Notes: a model not told the origin generated them from the letters alone. A stretch of DNA of 64,000 nt from Desmodus rotundus (GCF_022682495.2 NC_071398.1:96437705-96501704); one strand, 5' to 3'; counted from the first letter of the stretch, positions 23,800 through 35,959 are shown. Numbers and translations: made by a program.

Positions 23800-23807
23800 G
23801 TATAGAG

Positions 23808-24009
23808 GGTCTGTTTACTCCAAAGAATTCAAAAGGGGCAGAGGTCACAGTAGATTCCAGCCACCGAGGAAAGAGTGATGAGAACCTGGTCTTCAAGGAT
23901 AGATAGGTAGGATTCAGATTAAGTGGAAAGGAGAGAGAAAGGGTTTGCTGGGCAGAGAAAGATGTCATGTACCAAGGAAGCAGAAAGCCCAAGGCCACTA
24001 TCACTGCTA
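23808..24009. other. Short unassigned stretch
   Basis: Nothing recognised between the hAT element and the MIR-like fragment. Confidence 0.4.
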
Positions 24010-24135
24010 ATCTTAGCAGATAAGAAAACTGAGAGAGAAAACTGTGGTTCTAAAACCGCACAGGTCTTATGTTACTATGCTGGGAACTGGAGTCGAGCTA
24101 ATTTGATGTGGTTCCAAAGCCCACATTCCTTGACC
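24010..24135 (-). mobile_element. MIR SINE fragment, antisense (tentative)
   Basis: 'agataagaaaactgagagag', 'gggaactggagtcgagc', and 'ggttccaaagcccacattc' follow the reversed MIR order with heavy divergence. Confidence 0.4.
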
Positions 24136-24725
24136 CCTGCCCCAGCAGCCCCCCCCCCACCCCCTGGCCAGGCCCAAGTTCACAAGTAACTGCAATAGAG
24201 TAAATGTCTGTGAACTGAAGGCTGTTTCATTGCTTTTCCTTTAGCTGTATTTCCCATGGCATGGCAAGAAGGATGTGACATTGCTGACGACAAAATATTT
24301 ATTTCCTGAACTGATATCACCAAATTAGCCACGTGGGGAGCAGCAGTGACATAATGTGGCACACGGCATATGCTGGCAATTTTCTGATTGTGAAGTGAGG
24401 TGGGTTGGGGGGCGGGGATAGGGAGAAGGGGAGAAAGAGAGAGGAGAAGAAATAGAAACCTAGCAAACAATGAAAGGCAGAACTGCTCAGCTCCAAAAGG
24501 TTTCAAGTTAAGCTGATCATCCTTTTCTGCTTAGAGAGCCTCCAGATTTTCAGAAAATTCTGGAGTCTTTCTGTCAAAGCAGGTTAACCTCACCGGCTTT
24601 TGTGAGGTGTGTCCTTTTGCACTGTTTCAAGCGAAGGCAATGGGACAGCCCAGGAAGGACTACTGTTGAACTTGATTGAATGCAGGACCTGACTTACTCT
24701 CAGCTGCCTCCAATTGTCATGGTAC
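24136..24725. other. Unassigned non-coding stretch
   Basis: No gene is visible. It holds a 13-C run near 24148-24165 and a G/A-rich tract near 24400-24450. Confidence 0.4.
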
Positions 24726-24738
24726 AAAGTGGTCAATC

Positions 24739-24894
24739 AGCCCTGGCTGGTGTGGCTCAGTGGGTTGAGCGCCTGCCTGAGAACCAAAAGGTTGCTGGTT
24801 CGATTCCCAGTCAGGGCCCATGCCTAGGTTGAGAGACAACTGATGTTTCTTTCCCTCTCTTTCTCCCTCCCTTCCCCTCTCTCTAAAAATAAAT
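24739..24894 (+). mobile_element. Ves-type tRNA-derived SINE, sense
   Basis: A bat Ves-type SINE with an internal RNA polymerase III promoter. The A box is TGGCTCAGTGG at 24753-24763 and the B box is GGTTCGATTCC at 24797-24807. The pyrimidine-rich 3' half ends in overlapping AATAAA hexamers (from 24888). An exact 13-bp target duplication AAAGTGGTCAATC flanks it (24726-24738 and 24895-24907), indicating L1-mediated insertion. Compared with the copy at 43495-43687, it lacks about 29 bases between the tRNA-like head and the CT-rich tail. Confidence 0.9.
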
Positions 24895-24907
24895 AAAGTG
24901 GTCAATC

Positions 24908-25861
24908 GATGAATCCAGCAAGTAAACAATGTGCCACAGAAGAAATTAATCTTTTAATTTCGAGCTACTGTTCCTGGCCCCTGGTGGCCTGATGGGCCCA
25001 GCCTCACAAGTAACTGGCCAGTTCTGGATGATGAACTGCTTACTGACACGTAGTACACTCAATCCCGAGTCTGAAGTTCAAAGGTAACTAACTAAATAAA
25101 AAGACAAGGTGCTAGGTAGTTACAAGATAAAAGGTCTTTCAGGTGGCTGCAACATTCTGGAAAAGGGGTAAGTAAACAGGAGTCCTGGTAGCAGCTCGCG
25201 ATGGACCGCCTGGCTGCTGGACTCCTAGTATCTTTGACGCAGGGAAGGCAAAGCATGGTACAGCTTCTCAAAGATCCCCTAAGATGCGTTGCCAGTTTCT
25301 ACGGGAGCCCTGACTGCACTGTACTGTAACTGCCCTTGTATTGGAACTGACCTATATATTGAGTTCTGCCATTCTCAATACAAGGAATGCCTGGAGGCGG
25401 TAACAGTATTTTGTCTTTATTTGTATTCCCGCCTCCTTGCACGTAACAGATGCCCACCTGATGCTGAGCGATGAGTAGGCCGGTGGGCAGACGGAGGGAG
25501 AAAAATCACGCCACTTACACAAACCTGGCAGGTCAAAACGTTCAACAGGAAGCTGGCAGAGGAAGGAAACTAATGCTGCGAAGAGCTCATGGTCCTGAGG
25601 CATTTCGGGTGCCCTGACTGAGGACTGTGTGTTGGTAATCAAACGACGAACCTACTGAAAAAGCACGCACCAGTTTCCAAGGAAGGCAAGTCAGGAGGGA
25701 GGGTATTTGCAGCCTGTTGCTTTTAATTACAGCAATGCCACAGGGTGGGCAGAGCACAGGCCTGCGCACAGGCATTCCAGAAAACGCTGAGGAGGATCAT
25801 CACACAGACCTTTGGCAAGTCCGACGTTTGACTAGTTAATTATTCAAGTCATCTGGAGGGT
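24908..25861. other. Unassigned non-coding stretch
   Basis: No gene or repeat was recognised. Frames of 61-96 codons at 25289-25775 lie on opposite strands and lack domains. Confidence 0.4.
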
Positions 25862-26015
25862 CCTCAGAAAACTAGAAATAGAACTACCATATGACCCAGC
25901 AATTCCCCTCCCGGGGATTCAGCCAAAGGAAACGAAAACGCAAATCTGAAAAGACACGGGCACCCCTATGTTCGTGCATCACCAGGTACGAGAGCCAAGA
26001 TATGGATGCACCTGG
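25862..26015 (+). mobile_element. L1 ORF2 fragment, sense
   Basis: 'aactagaaatagaactacca', 'tatgacccagcaattcccct', and 'agagccaagatatgga' are classic text of the C-terminal part of L1 ORF2. Only about 150 bp remain, and the frame is not open throughout. Confidence 0.7.
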
Positions 26016-29000
26016 AGAGATTTTTAAATGCTATCTCCTAGAACGGTGGTTCTCAAACTTCTTTTTCTTATGCCCTACAAGTCTTCTGTCTGTCTTTCTG
26101 TCTCTCCACCCTACTGCCCCATCCCATGCTGTCTCCTCACACCTGAGTCCCCTTTCCCCGGGGACCATCTCTGTGTTTACTGCCTTGGTGGAGGGCCGCG
26201 GCAGGGTACAAAGTCGAAATCTCCCGAGAGCGATGTCTTTGCTTTGGTTCTGAAATCCTCAGCTCTGTGGGGACAAGAGGCAGTGCTGGGTTCATCTCAC
26301 GTGTATGAAGAACAAAAGTGTGGGAGAACATTCCTTTACACTAGAAAAGTTTTTCCAGGCTGGGAGGATGGAGAGAAAAAGCAGATGCGATGAAAGCAGG
26401 TAAGCGGGTGGATTCCAGAGAGAGCTTGACCCCGTCTTCTGGGAAGAGTCTGCTGGCAAGCCCCCTGAGAGACCTGGGGGAGTGGACAGAGTGTCCACCC
26501 TGCAGGGAAGGAGCAGAGCCAGGGAGAAGCACTAACGTGGTAGTCAAGACAGGAGAGCTCCACCCACAATCAACGGGACCACAATGTCCCAGGAGACTGG
26601 CAGCAGAAGCGTGGTTCCCACAGCCCACAATGGGGCCCAGAATCTGCGAGGAGCATCACCAGCCTTTGCCCACGTACAAGGCAGGGGCAGACCAGCAGCC
26701 ACTTAAATGGGCTAACTGAGGACCAGGCTGAACCGTAGAGTCTCAGTAAAAACACAGGGGGGACAAACGATGGTTTCCTGCACCCAAAGGTGGGATCTAT
26801 GCACATTTCTCGGAACCGAGCCACAGCTCTGTAGAAAGAGGGAAGAAATCTTAAAATGACCGAGCTTACGTTTACTTTCTATGGTGTAATCGTGAATTCA
26901 AAAAAGTAATTAAGTAGAGACATAAAAATATAAATAAGTGGTATAGCCTGTACCTCTAAGTATGGACTGAAATCCATTTTTGCCGTTTATCTATTTGTCT
27001 CTCCATTCACCCATCATCCAATTGTCTTTTTTCATCTTCCACTTTTTTCCAGAAAGAACCTAAGGTAGTTTATAAATATGTCTGACCAATCAGAGAGTCT
27101 TGGTGTTACCGTAATAGATACATGAAGTGGACCAGACATTACAATTCAGAAGCCAAGAGAGACCAAGCAGCCAACATACATAAATAAAGCATGTCAGGGT
27201 AAGCCAAACCCTCTCTCCTGTTTTTACCGACCGACAGTGCGCACTCCACGAATCCTGTTTGAGTCTTACTGATAGCAAGCACATGTGAAACTTTTAATTA
27301 ATTATTACATTTTAAATTTTGTAGCTGAGTGTTTTTTTGGTTAGGACTCAGAACCCTGACAAGGTCGGACCCTGGACTGTGCTTTGGGACGTTCCTTATT
27401 TAGAATTCAGCCTCATATTCAGGGCGCTGTCCCTCAGCTCCGCATTCTCACCAATAATAGGAATTGTGAATAACAACGTGGGCAGTTGTAGTTCATTTTA
27501 CAAAACCCTGATATCAGAAAAACACTTCTGAAATTTATTACTCAACACCCTTACTTGGGGACAGTATGCTTGGGCATCACTTTCCTTTGGAGGGAGGAGG
27601 GAGACACCGATTTCAGTACATGGAAGTCAGTCATGTTCCTCCGTGACAAACGAGTTGCCCAAAGACATAGATTTGTTAGGAAGCAGAAAATTAAATAATA
27701 TATTTGGATACCATGATTAAATGCCCCTGTAGGAAAACGTTAAAAATATTTACATTGTTTCTAATAACAATCAAAAGGGGCAAGCTTCGATCTAACCTGT
27801 CCCATCAGTTATTTCTGGAATTTCCATTCGAATGGTACGAACGAGTCAGCTCTTTCCCCCAACAAATCAAAAAACGTCTTCCGCTCTGTGTAGGGAAGGA
27901 CTGAGCCCTGGTTTGGAGGTTCTACAGCAGATCCGGTGTCTCTCTGCTTAGGAGTTTTGTTCCCTGAGCAAAGAACTGCACCGTGTGGGGCCGGCACCAG
28001 AGCACATCCGGTTCACGGAGCCCATAACCGCGTCATGACGGATGAGATTTCAAACTTTCTGCAGCAAAGTGACTTCTGTGAGCAACGCAGTGGGCAGATT
28101 AGAGCTCCCGGTCCCTGTAAAACAACGTCCCCTTGGATTTCAGTTTCACTATAATCTAGAGTTAACACCCAGCACCAGCCGTACTCAAGAGAGCAGCACT
28201 GGAAGTCGCACTGAGCACTTTTGATTAGTCTGCATTAACTCTTTCAAGACTGATCTCGACACGCAAAAAAAGTCATTTCCAGAGGTTGTGTCTCTGCTTG
28301 GCCTCCCTGGGTCTCCTCCAAGTGTTATTTAGTAATAACAAAATATTCACCAACACCATAAAAACAATATGGTATTATTTAACCCCGTGTTCTCATTAGC
28401 TGCAATAAAAAATATCCCCAGTGACTTGACTTTTTCACTAAACTTGTCCGATAGCCTCTCAACTATGTTTTCAAAATGATAACCAACATCATGTCTGGTT
28501 AGACTTCCAATTTCCACATGGTCTTACTGTTATTTTGTATTTTTGCTTCAAGTACTCTCACATGTTTATTTAGTGAAGCTGGTTTTCAGAAAACAGCAAA
28601 CCAAACTACTACAAACAACAACAGTGGAAACCAGGTTAGGCAGGACCCTTCCCCTGCTTTCCCTGTGGCGCCTGCCTCCGCTGGTGGAGTGAGTCCCTCG
28701 GCAGAGGAAGGGCCCTCAGGTGCCTCCCAGCCACCTGCTGATGTCAATTAGGATAATTAATCGAGCATATGGGGTGGGGGTATCGCCTTGACTGGGGAGG
28801 GCATGATGGGTGGGCATGTCTTTCTGGGGCCAGTCTGGGAAAAAGAACTTTCCCTCACTGCCCAGGAGGTGTGCCGAGGCCACCCAGACTGAGAGGGGGT
28901 GGGAGGGGGTCACTTCCCAGATTAGTGCACATCATTTCTGCTAATGCAACCGACACTTTTATAGAACTGTCGCCTACAAAAACACTTCTGATTCCAGGTA

Positions 29001-29599
29001 AAGTTTTCTTTCTTAATACACAGTTGCATTGCACAACAGCATGTCCCTAAGTCATAAATTAATTAAGCCTTGATAACAAGTCTTGTCCTTCCCAACTAAC
29101 TTTTTAATGCCGTGTAATTCCCATCTTCCTGCCTTACATTATATTCTGTTTTCTCAGACACACATTATTTTGCACGTGAATTATATAAACATCTTTGGTT
29201 TTATTTCAGAGTAACTCTAAAGAAAGCTTGTAATACTACAAAAAGCAGTTCATACCCAAGGAGCTATCTATAAGGGAGCTGGATTTGGGAGGGGCAGACA
29301 TCATCATCTGAGTAACATTGTAGGTTAGCAGCGACTCTCTACGAGGTCAGAACTTCAGTTGCCTATGGTTCGCTCTGTTACTTACACACGTTTTGGTGCT
29401 TCTGCGTGTGCATGTAATGAATGAGTCACGTCCGTGTCCCTCTAACTCAGGAGTGCTCTCTGAGCTGGTATAAGAACACCAAGCTTTCCAGCTGAAGTGG
29501 TGTTTTAAGCAGGACAAGCGATGCGTTAAAAGATGAAACACTCAAACAGGCTTCATATCGCCAGATGGTTCAGCATGTTAACACAAACCAGACATGGAG
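26016..29599. other. Unassigned 3.6 kb, no gene recognised
   Basis: A hAT-like start ('cggtggttctcaaactt', 26044) has no matching end. Overlapping frames of 95-121 codons at 26028-26719 shadow each other on both strands. AT-rich parts around 26860-27330 and 28320-28520 may be old repeats, but I cannot name them. A G-rich tract lies at 28890-28912. Confidence 0.35.
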
Positions 29600-30412
29600 A
29601 TTCTTTTTTGATTAAATGTATGGGGGCAGCATCGGTTAATAGGGTCACACAGGTGTCAAGTGCATATTTCTAGGCCCGTCATCTGTGCATCGCATTGAGT
29701 GCCCACCACCCAAGTCACATCTCTTCTGTCACCGAATGTTTGACCCCCTTCCCCCTTTCCTCCCCCCACTCCACCCCTCCCCTCTGGTCACCACCATCCT
29801 GTTGTCTGTGTACCCAAGTTTCAGTTTCATGTCCCGCATATGAGTGAAATCGTACAGTTCTTTGCTTTTTCTGACTGACTGATTTCACGTAGCGTACTAT
29901 TCTTGCAAGGTCCATCCACTTTGCCACAAGTGGCAGTATTTCATCTTTTCTTAAGGGTGAGCAGTGCTCCACTGTATGTAGGTGCCACCTCCTCTTTATC
30001 CTGCCATCTACCGAAGGATGTCTGGGTTGTCTCCATGTCTAGAGTACTGTGGATAATGGTGCAATGAACAAGGGGTACATATATCTTTGCAAACACATGT
30101 TTTCCAGTTTTCCAGGTAGACACCCAGAAGAGGAGTTCCTGGGTAATACGGTAATTCTACTCTTAATATTTTGAGGAACCTCCATACTGTTTTCCACAGT
30201 GGCTGTACCAGTCTACATCCCCACCGGCCATGAATGAGGGTTCCCTTTTCTCCACAACCTCACCAACACTCCTTATGGCCTGTCCTGTTGATAACAGCCA
30301 CTCTGACAGGTGTGAGGTGGTAGCTCACTGGAGCTTTAACTTGCACGTCCCTACTAGCTGGTGAACCTCAACATCTTTTCGCATATCTGTTAGCCATTAG
30401 TACAGACGTGGA
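29600..30412 (-). mobile_element. Old L1, antisense: 3' UTR plus ORF2 end
   Basis: Left to right on the plus strand, this reads as a reversed L1 3' UTR ('attgagtgcccaccacccaa', 'accaccatcctgttgtctgt') and then reversed ORF2 text ('ttccacagtggctgtaccag', 'ctctgacaggtgtgaggtgg', 'cttttcgcatatctgttagcc'). The coding part is riddled with stops and shifts. Confidence 0.8.
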
Positions 30413-30572
30413 GATCCTAACATTAACTTACCAGTCTTTTAATAGCTACTATTTCAAAAACAATTGCTTCCACACATGGCATGACACTTCATGAGCAAAT
30501 AAATCTGCCTCTGGCCCGTGAGCCACCGCTCCGTAACTTCCAGTGGCTGCAGATCTCTGCTTTAGAGACGAG

Positions 30573-30835
30573 CGCCTTGGTTTATTTATTTGTATCGAGC
30601 TACAATTGACATAGAACATGGCATTCGTTTTAGGAGTGTAACACAATGATCTGGTAAATGTATGTGCCGTGGGATGGCTACCACCATATGTTCAGTTAAC
30701 ACCCATCACCACGCAGACCTGCAAACTTTTTCCTTGTTGTGAGAGCTTTCAAGGTTCCCTCCCTCGGCAGCTTTCAAAGCGGCAGCACCGTGCTGTTCCC
30801 TACAGTCACCACACTGCCCCTCTTCACTTCCCTAA
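30573..30835 (-). mobile_element. Second L1 3' UTR, antisense, different subfamily
   Basis: 'tttatttgtatcgagctaca', 'gtgtaacacaatgatctgg', and 'cagttaacacccatcaccac' are reversed L1 3' UTR text. The wording differs from the adjacent element at 29600-30412. It lies on the wrong side to be that element's own 3' UTR, so it is a separate insertion. Confidence 0.7.
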
Positions 30836-31269
30836 TCTTCCCTCACTGCCTATCAGAACCATGAGTTCAGGTGACCGGGCCGAGCTGAGTGCCTTGCCGT
30901 GCCAGGCTCAGGGCGGTGGGGGTTGCCAGTGCTCCCACTTCCCGGGGGGCGCCCTGGCTACGGCAGGGACCACAGGAGGGGCTACTTTTGTGCCATCCTC
31001 AAAACATGTACACGTTTCCCCTTTTTCAACTTTCCAATGGCTTCCCATCACCCTCATGCTATTAGCCAAGCTTCCTTGCGTGACTCATGAGGCTCACGGG
31101 CGAACGAAAGTGGGTGTTGATTCGCCTCTGAGGTCTCATTTCTAAATGTGCGTCTCCTCAGACAGCCGTTGTTCTATTAACTCCACGGCTTTGCATATAC
31201 TGTGACTTCTGCTTTTCAAGTTCTTCTTTTCTTCTGACACTGTCAGGGGTGATGGGTGATTAAGGAAAA
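30836..31269. other. Unassigned, with a short L2-like patch
   Basis: Bases 31030-31090 ('ccaatggcttcccatcaccc', 'atgctattagccaagcttcc') resemble sense L2. A 158-codon frame at 30669-31145 starts inside the L1 relic, has no domain, and is not considered a gene. Confidence 0.4.
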
Positions 31270-31318
31270 ATATATATATAAAGAGAGAGAGAGAGAGAAA
31301 GAGAGAGCGAGCGAGCAT
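31270..31318. repeat. (TA)n/(AG)n compound simple repeat
   Basis: A short TATATATATA run passes into about 14 AG units with interruptions, ending in GAGCGAGCGAGC. Confidence 0.9.
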
Positions 31319-33214
31319 ACAACCGATTTTTGCTGTGGTTTTGTGGAAATGAGCCTAACGCAAACCTTTGAGAATTCTTACAAGTGTATTACTACCAATT
31401 ACTAGCAAACCAAAAGATTCCAGCCATAGTCGAAAGCCAAGACTTTCTTTAGCCAACAACATAGAAAAACATTTATTCAAAGTGTCATTTTAAGTCCTTA
31501 AATAAAAATGATGTCATTGCCTTTTTCTGAAATTCTTAACACGGGGTGAAAAGAAAAAGACATCCCTCACGGCCGTGGATGCTGTCGCTGCCTGGGCAGA
31601 CGTCCGGCATGGAGGGGCGCACCCGCCCGCCAATAGCACTGAGCCTCCCGCTGAGAACACACAGCCGCCCCTCCTCCAGAGAGCTGCCCTCTGGGAGAAG
31701 CCACCTTCCCCGGGGAAGGCCGTCACCAATGACAGACAGGGAAGATATAGTTCCAGTTCCTCTGCCTCAGAGGGGGACTAACGATGGCAGCAGCCATGGC
31801 CCAGAGCTCCTCGTGGGACACAGACTGAAACCCGTCCGCGCTGAGATCAAACCCTTCCTTTCTTTCCCTGCGCTTCCCCACTTCTCGGCCTTCCCTTCTC
31901 CCGAGAGCACTGCAGTGAGCTGCCGCCATAAAACGCTGTTTCGAGGCCCCCTTCCAGGGGGACGGCCCTGAGACACTCATCACTGCAGTGGGTTCACGTG
32001 GCTCCCCCTGCAAGGACCAGGTAGGTTCAGAGGAGGCGGGGTTCTTTGTCCAGCCTGACACCTTGCGTCTGGGCCCTGTTCAAGGCCACCCCCTGAATTC
32101 CACCACCCCCATTAGAAGTTCATGCAGCTGTGGCCTGGCCAGGGATACCTACAGATCAAGTTACAGCTACACCATTCGGGTAAGCCAACTATATAATGCC
32201 ATCCCACACCCCACAAAATAGATTTTCCCACAGGGTTCCTAGCAGTGGGGGAAAAACCTACTAAAAAGTCCTATTCTCATTTCTGGATCAAATAAGAAAA
32301 ACAGAGAAAGCAAGAGCAGAAGGAAAATATTCCCATGAAACTAATGTTAATGTTAAAATAATCAGAAGTTCCTATAATCATCAGTAAAAGAAAAGCTGAC
32401 TCTGCACATTTTTTACTTTCTTTGGAACATCAGCAGCCTCCTTGGTAGCCTGTGATGAAGAGTCTAATTAATAGCTCCTTGTCGCCCTACATTTTTCCTG
32501 AAAGTCAGCCATCGCTAGCTACTCTGAGCAGAAGGGGGAAAGATCTTCTTGGGTGGAGACTCCAAAGCCAGTGGATTCCAGTGGTGGTGTAGTATACTAG
32601 AATGTTCCCAGATACTAGAAACGGGAGCAGGTTGCCACAAAGTGTTCAAAGATTGCACTGTTGGACAAAATTAATGTAACTTTGCAGCTCAGGGCACTGC
32701 AATATAAAACCAATAGCAGAAAGAGCAGGAAATGATGACACTTTCGAGGTTGGGAATTTCCATCTTGAGAACTAGATCCTTAAAAAGTCAGCACCAAATT
32801 GTCAAAAGAAGGACCCTTAGTTGTGAGAGGCCAACCAAGAGCAGGCAGGACAGGCAGGGGAAAAGAAACAGTGTTTTAGGGGACGGGTAGAATTCTATCC
32901 CAGTTTACAGTTTTGTAGTGTTTGAGTTAGTCCTCCCCTGGGAAGGATCTAAACCTAAAGGGAGAACCCTTGGAACTCGAATGGACTTTCAGAAACCTGA
33001 GTTTTGACTTAGTACCATGGGAATTCTATAAAACCCACCTGGAGATCGTCTAACGGAACCTCTCTGAAGGAATCTATGTTGGGGGCATATGGACCAGTAG
33101 AGAAAGAAACTGTGCCAGACTTGTACAAAATCTCTGCATTTGAAATTTCTGCAAAGTTTCGCAGATTCTCTCATTTGCACCTAACAGAAATCCAGTTAGC
33201 GGTGCGCATGAAGT
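31319..33214. other. Unassigned, GC-richer patch at 31550-31990
   Basis: The patch has raised CpG and overlapping frames up to 141 codons (31546-31971 plus strand), with no domain and no consistent frame. AT-rich DNA with TAATTAAT-type motifs near 32460 could be conserved regulatory sequence, but nothing proves it. Confidence 0.35.
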
Positions 33215-33290
33215 CGACGGAGTAGAAAACTGAGGCCCAGATCTTAAGTAGCTGATTGACTTGACCACATATCACAGGCAAACACTACGC
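33215..33290 (-). mobile_element. MIR SINE fragment, antisense
   Basis: 'gtagaaaactgaggcccaga', 'cttaagtagctgattgactt', and 'ccacatatcacaggc' match the reversed MIR core. Confidence 0.5.
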
Positions 33291-33484
33291 ACTGGACAAA
33301 AAAAAAATATTGGATAGAACAACACTGCAAATATTGGCCTGTCCTCCCCATTCTCCACCCCCGCCTGTCCACAAGGGTTCCGTTGGGAGAACTGGGGCGG
33401 TACAGCCAGGGATCCCTTAGATTTAAGTCCAGAAATTTACTTTATAAACAGAGGGTGTTATTCCACAGAGACAGGAACATAGCT
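33291..33484. other. Short unassigned stretch
   Basis: Nothing recognised between the two MIR copies. Confidence 0.4.
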
Positions 33485-33690
33485 ATTGGGGTTGGGTAAA
33501 TTGAGTTCAACTCTCAGGTTTCCAAATTACTAGCTATGGAAACTTACCTAAGTTACCTTGATATGGCTGACACTCGCTCCCCAGGGGGTAACTCCAGTTC
33601 TTACTTCACAGGGTGTTTGTTAAGATTAAAATAATGCATATAAACATAGAGCAATGTATAGCACATAGCAAATGTTCATTAGTAGTGGGC
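33485..33690 (+). mobile_element. MIR SINE, sense, nearly full length
   Basis: About 200 bp with the sense MIR order: 'gagttcaactctcagg', 'ttactagctatggaaactta', 'cacagggtgtttgttaagat', 'gcaatgtatagcacatagca', and 'aaatgttcattag'. It is one of the best-preserved MIRs in the window. Confidence 0.75.
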
Positions 33691-34789
33691 AAAGAGTGAA
33701 CACGCTCACCTTTCTGGCATTTCCAGTTCCTCAGGCGCCTAGTGTAACGCTGACTTATTACCCACATGATCTTTTTTGTCTACTTCCTTCTCGATTCCTG
33801 TTTTCTATGCAGGTGATAGTCCCTCACTGCTTAATTTGTTTTATTTATTATCACCCAGGATTACCTATAAAGTGACCAGATGTTCCTCTTAATGTACAAC
33901 AGATCGCCACTCTGTGGTCCCCGCATGCACACCCGTGCACACACACAACTTCCTATCAGTTCTGTTTCTCTAGAGAAACCTAATACATTCCCAAATCTTG
34001 CACTGATGGATTTTAAAATCTGTTCTTTTTAAGTAAGAATACCTGGGAATGAAAATGGCCATTTCCCCCCTCGATGTTCTCAACCCGTATCTGAAAGGAG
34101 AATAAAGCTCAAAGGGAGAAAATACCTTCTTGATAGCATGTGATGGGGTGTGTGAGTGTGTGTGTGTGTGTGTGTGTGTAGCAGGAACAGCTACAAAAGG
34201 ATTTGGTTTCTAAGAACTAAAGAGAGAAAATGAAGAAAATTATCAAAACAGAGGCAGGTTATTTTATGATATTTCACACATTAGTAAGAAGCTGCTTTAT
34301 TTTTCTCAAGAGCCTAACTGGAAGAAGTGTGAAAATATGACTCATCCTGAATGCTCTCCCGGAGCAGATTGGGGGTAGGGCCTTTTCTTTAGGAAGATTT
34401 CCTTTGGTTATAGGAAGAAAAAAAAAATGTTGACATGTCCCTCTAGTGGCAGAAAGGGAGTAACATGCACCACCAAGGAGAACAATGCAAGATGAGAACA
34501 AGATTAGAATGTTTCAGCAGAGAGAAGGGCCCTCCTTCCCTCCTTCTTGTTCCATATAGTGACTGATTGCCAGGCAAGGAACGCCCTGAACCAGCAAATC
34601 TGTAGTTGCACGGGGAAAGCTGTGGGCAAAGAAGAGGAGAGATGTGACCACTGAATGGGTCCAGGACCACTTGGGGAAGGAGGGGACAAAATAATAGGCG
34701 GGTCTCCCTTTTTTCCATTACTTAGTGTTCACCACGCATGCAATGATAACCTAATCTGATTCCCTTCAGCTCTGCCTCTAAGCGTATTC
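33691..34789. other. Unassigned, with (TG)n at 34147-34179
   Basis: No gene is visible. The dinucleotide tract holds about 14 TG units with one interruption. Frames of 61-91 codons at 34274-34718 lack domains. Confidence 0.4.
34147..34179. repeat. (TG)n microsatellite
   Basis: About 16 TG units including one GA interruption at the left. Confidence 0.9.
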
Positions 34790-35085
34790 TGGTTCTTTCT
34801 CTCTTATTTCTGTTCCCTTCGCCTCCCCCCCCATCAAAACTCACCTTCCCATGTCCTATTGCCTCACAGCTCTGTGTTTCACCTTAGTCCTCCTGCCTCT
34901 CGTCAGTGATCCGCAGAACCTGGCAAGATCACTGAATTCATTTTATTACTTCAAGATCCCATATGTCTGTGTCTATTCCTCCCCACCCCCACTAAGTTTT
35001 GAACTCGTAACAGGCACGATCGAAATTTCATTCATCTTTAAATTGCACGGTGTCTGGAACTCAGTGAGTATTGGTTGAAATAAAG
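34790..35085 (+). mobile_element. L2-like 3' end, sense (tentative)
   Basis: Pyrimidine-rich text ending 'gcacggtgtctggaactcag' and 'tgagtattggttgaaataaa' follows the L2 tail pattern (a cost-of-listing 'gtgcctggcacatag'-like block, then a 'tattg(t)tgaa' end) with heavy divergence. Confidence 0.4.
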
Positions 35086-35959
35086 CATGCCTGTGTCAAT
35101 GAACAAAGAAGGGGGTAAATTTAAAACCAATGTAATAAATTAACAGGCCCATTGATTACATACATTATCTGCATTTGATAGTTGATATTATTAGGAGGGT
35201 TGTGAGGAAGAGATGTGAATTCAATAACGAAGCTCAAACACATTAACAGAAGAACGCACTTAGGAGACTGTTCCTTCTGGGGAGTGTCCCAGATCTCAGC
35301 CTTCTTAGAAACTCGTGTGCGAGTGATGCCGGGCTCGCTGACACCCAGCACGCACCGCCCTCCACCCGTGTACGGCGCCCTGCGGCGCCGGCTGTAAACA
35401 GCGATTCTTTGGGGGTGGGGGGAATGGAAGGAAACCCGGGGCCTGAAAAATGCCACCGTCGGAATGAAAACTACACACAAACCTCGAAATCAGCTGCTGC
35501 TCCCCTTTTGAAAACTCATTTCCTCTAGCTTGTTTTTCTTATTGAGAAAAAAAATTGATTACTTTTGAATAGCCAAAAGGGTATAAGCTTAATGACCCAA
35601 AGCACACTAGAATGAGGAATAACGAAATCCCATGTCATTAAGCCAGGGGCGGGGATGTCAGGTCAGTGCCGCAACCTCCCGGGAAAAAGCCCTAAGAGAA
35701 AAGGCTGGCCTACAAAAAGGGAAGGCGGAAGAGTCACGTTTTTCACATCCCAGGTGAAGACAGTGTCTTATACAGAGGGCATATTTGTATTTAAAAGCAA
35801 ACTCTCCTGAGATGATTGCATATAATACTAACGCAGCCTCAAAAACGCACTGAGAAGGTTTCCTTTCAGGAAGGAGGTGGCAGGTGAAGACAAGAGATAA
35901 AGCCCATGGTAACAGTGAGGAAAAGAGGGGTACATTACAAAAAGTCGTTTTTCAAGCAC
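35086..35959. other. Unassigned, contains a CpG cluster at 35311-35402
   Basis: About 13 CpGs lie in 90 bases, including two GGCGCC palindromes (around 35374-35389) and the inverted repeat ACTCG/CGAGT at 35311-35324. The rest is ordinary. A 119-codon minus-strand frame (35480-35121) crosses the cluster and has no domain. Confidence 0.35.

Noticed and set aside
24753..24807. tRNA-like A and B boxes as a tRNA gene
   Set aside because: They belong to the Ves SINE head. No complete cloverleaf or anticodon arm of a real tRNA is present.
26044..26110. hAT-like start 'cggtggttctcaaactt'
   Set aside because: No matching right terminus or 8-bp duplication was found downstream.
31546..31971. 141-codon frame in a GC-rich patch
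   Set aside because: Proline/arginine-rich text typical of GC-rich DNA. Competing frames on both strands and no domain.
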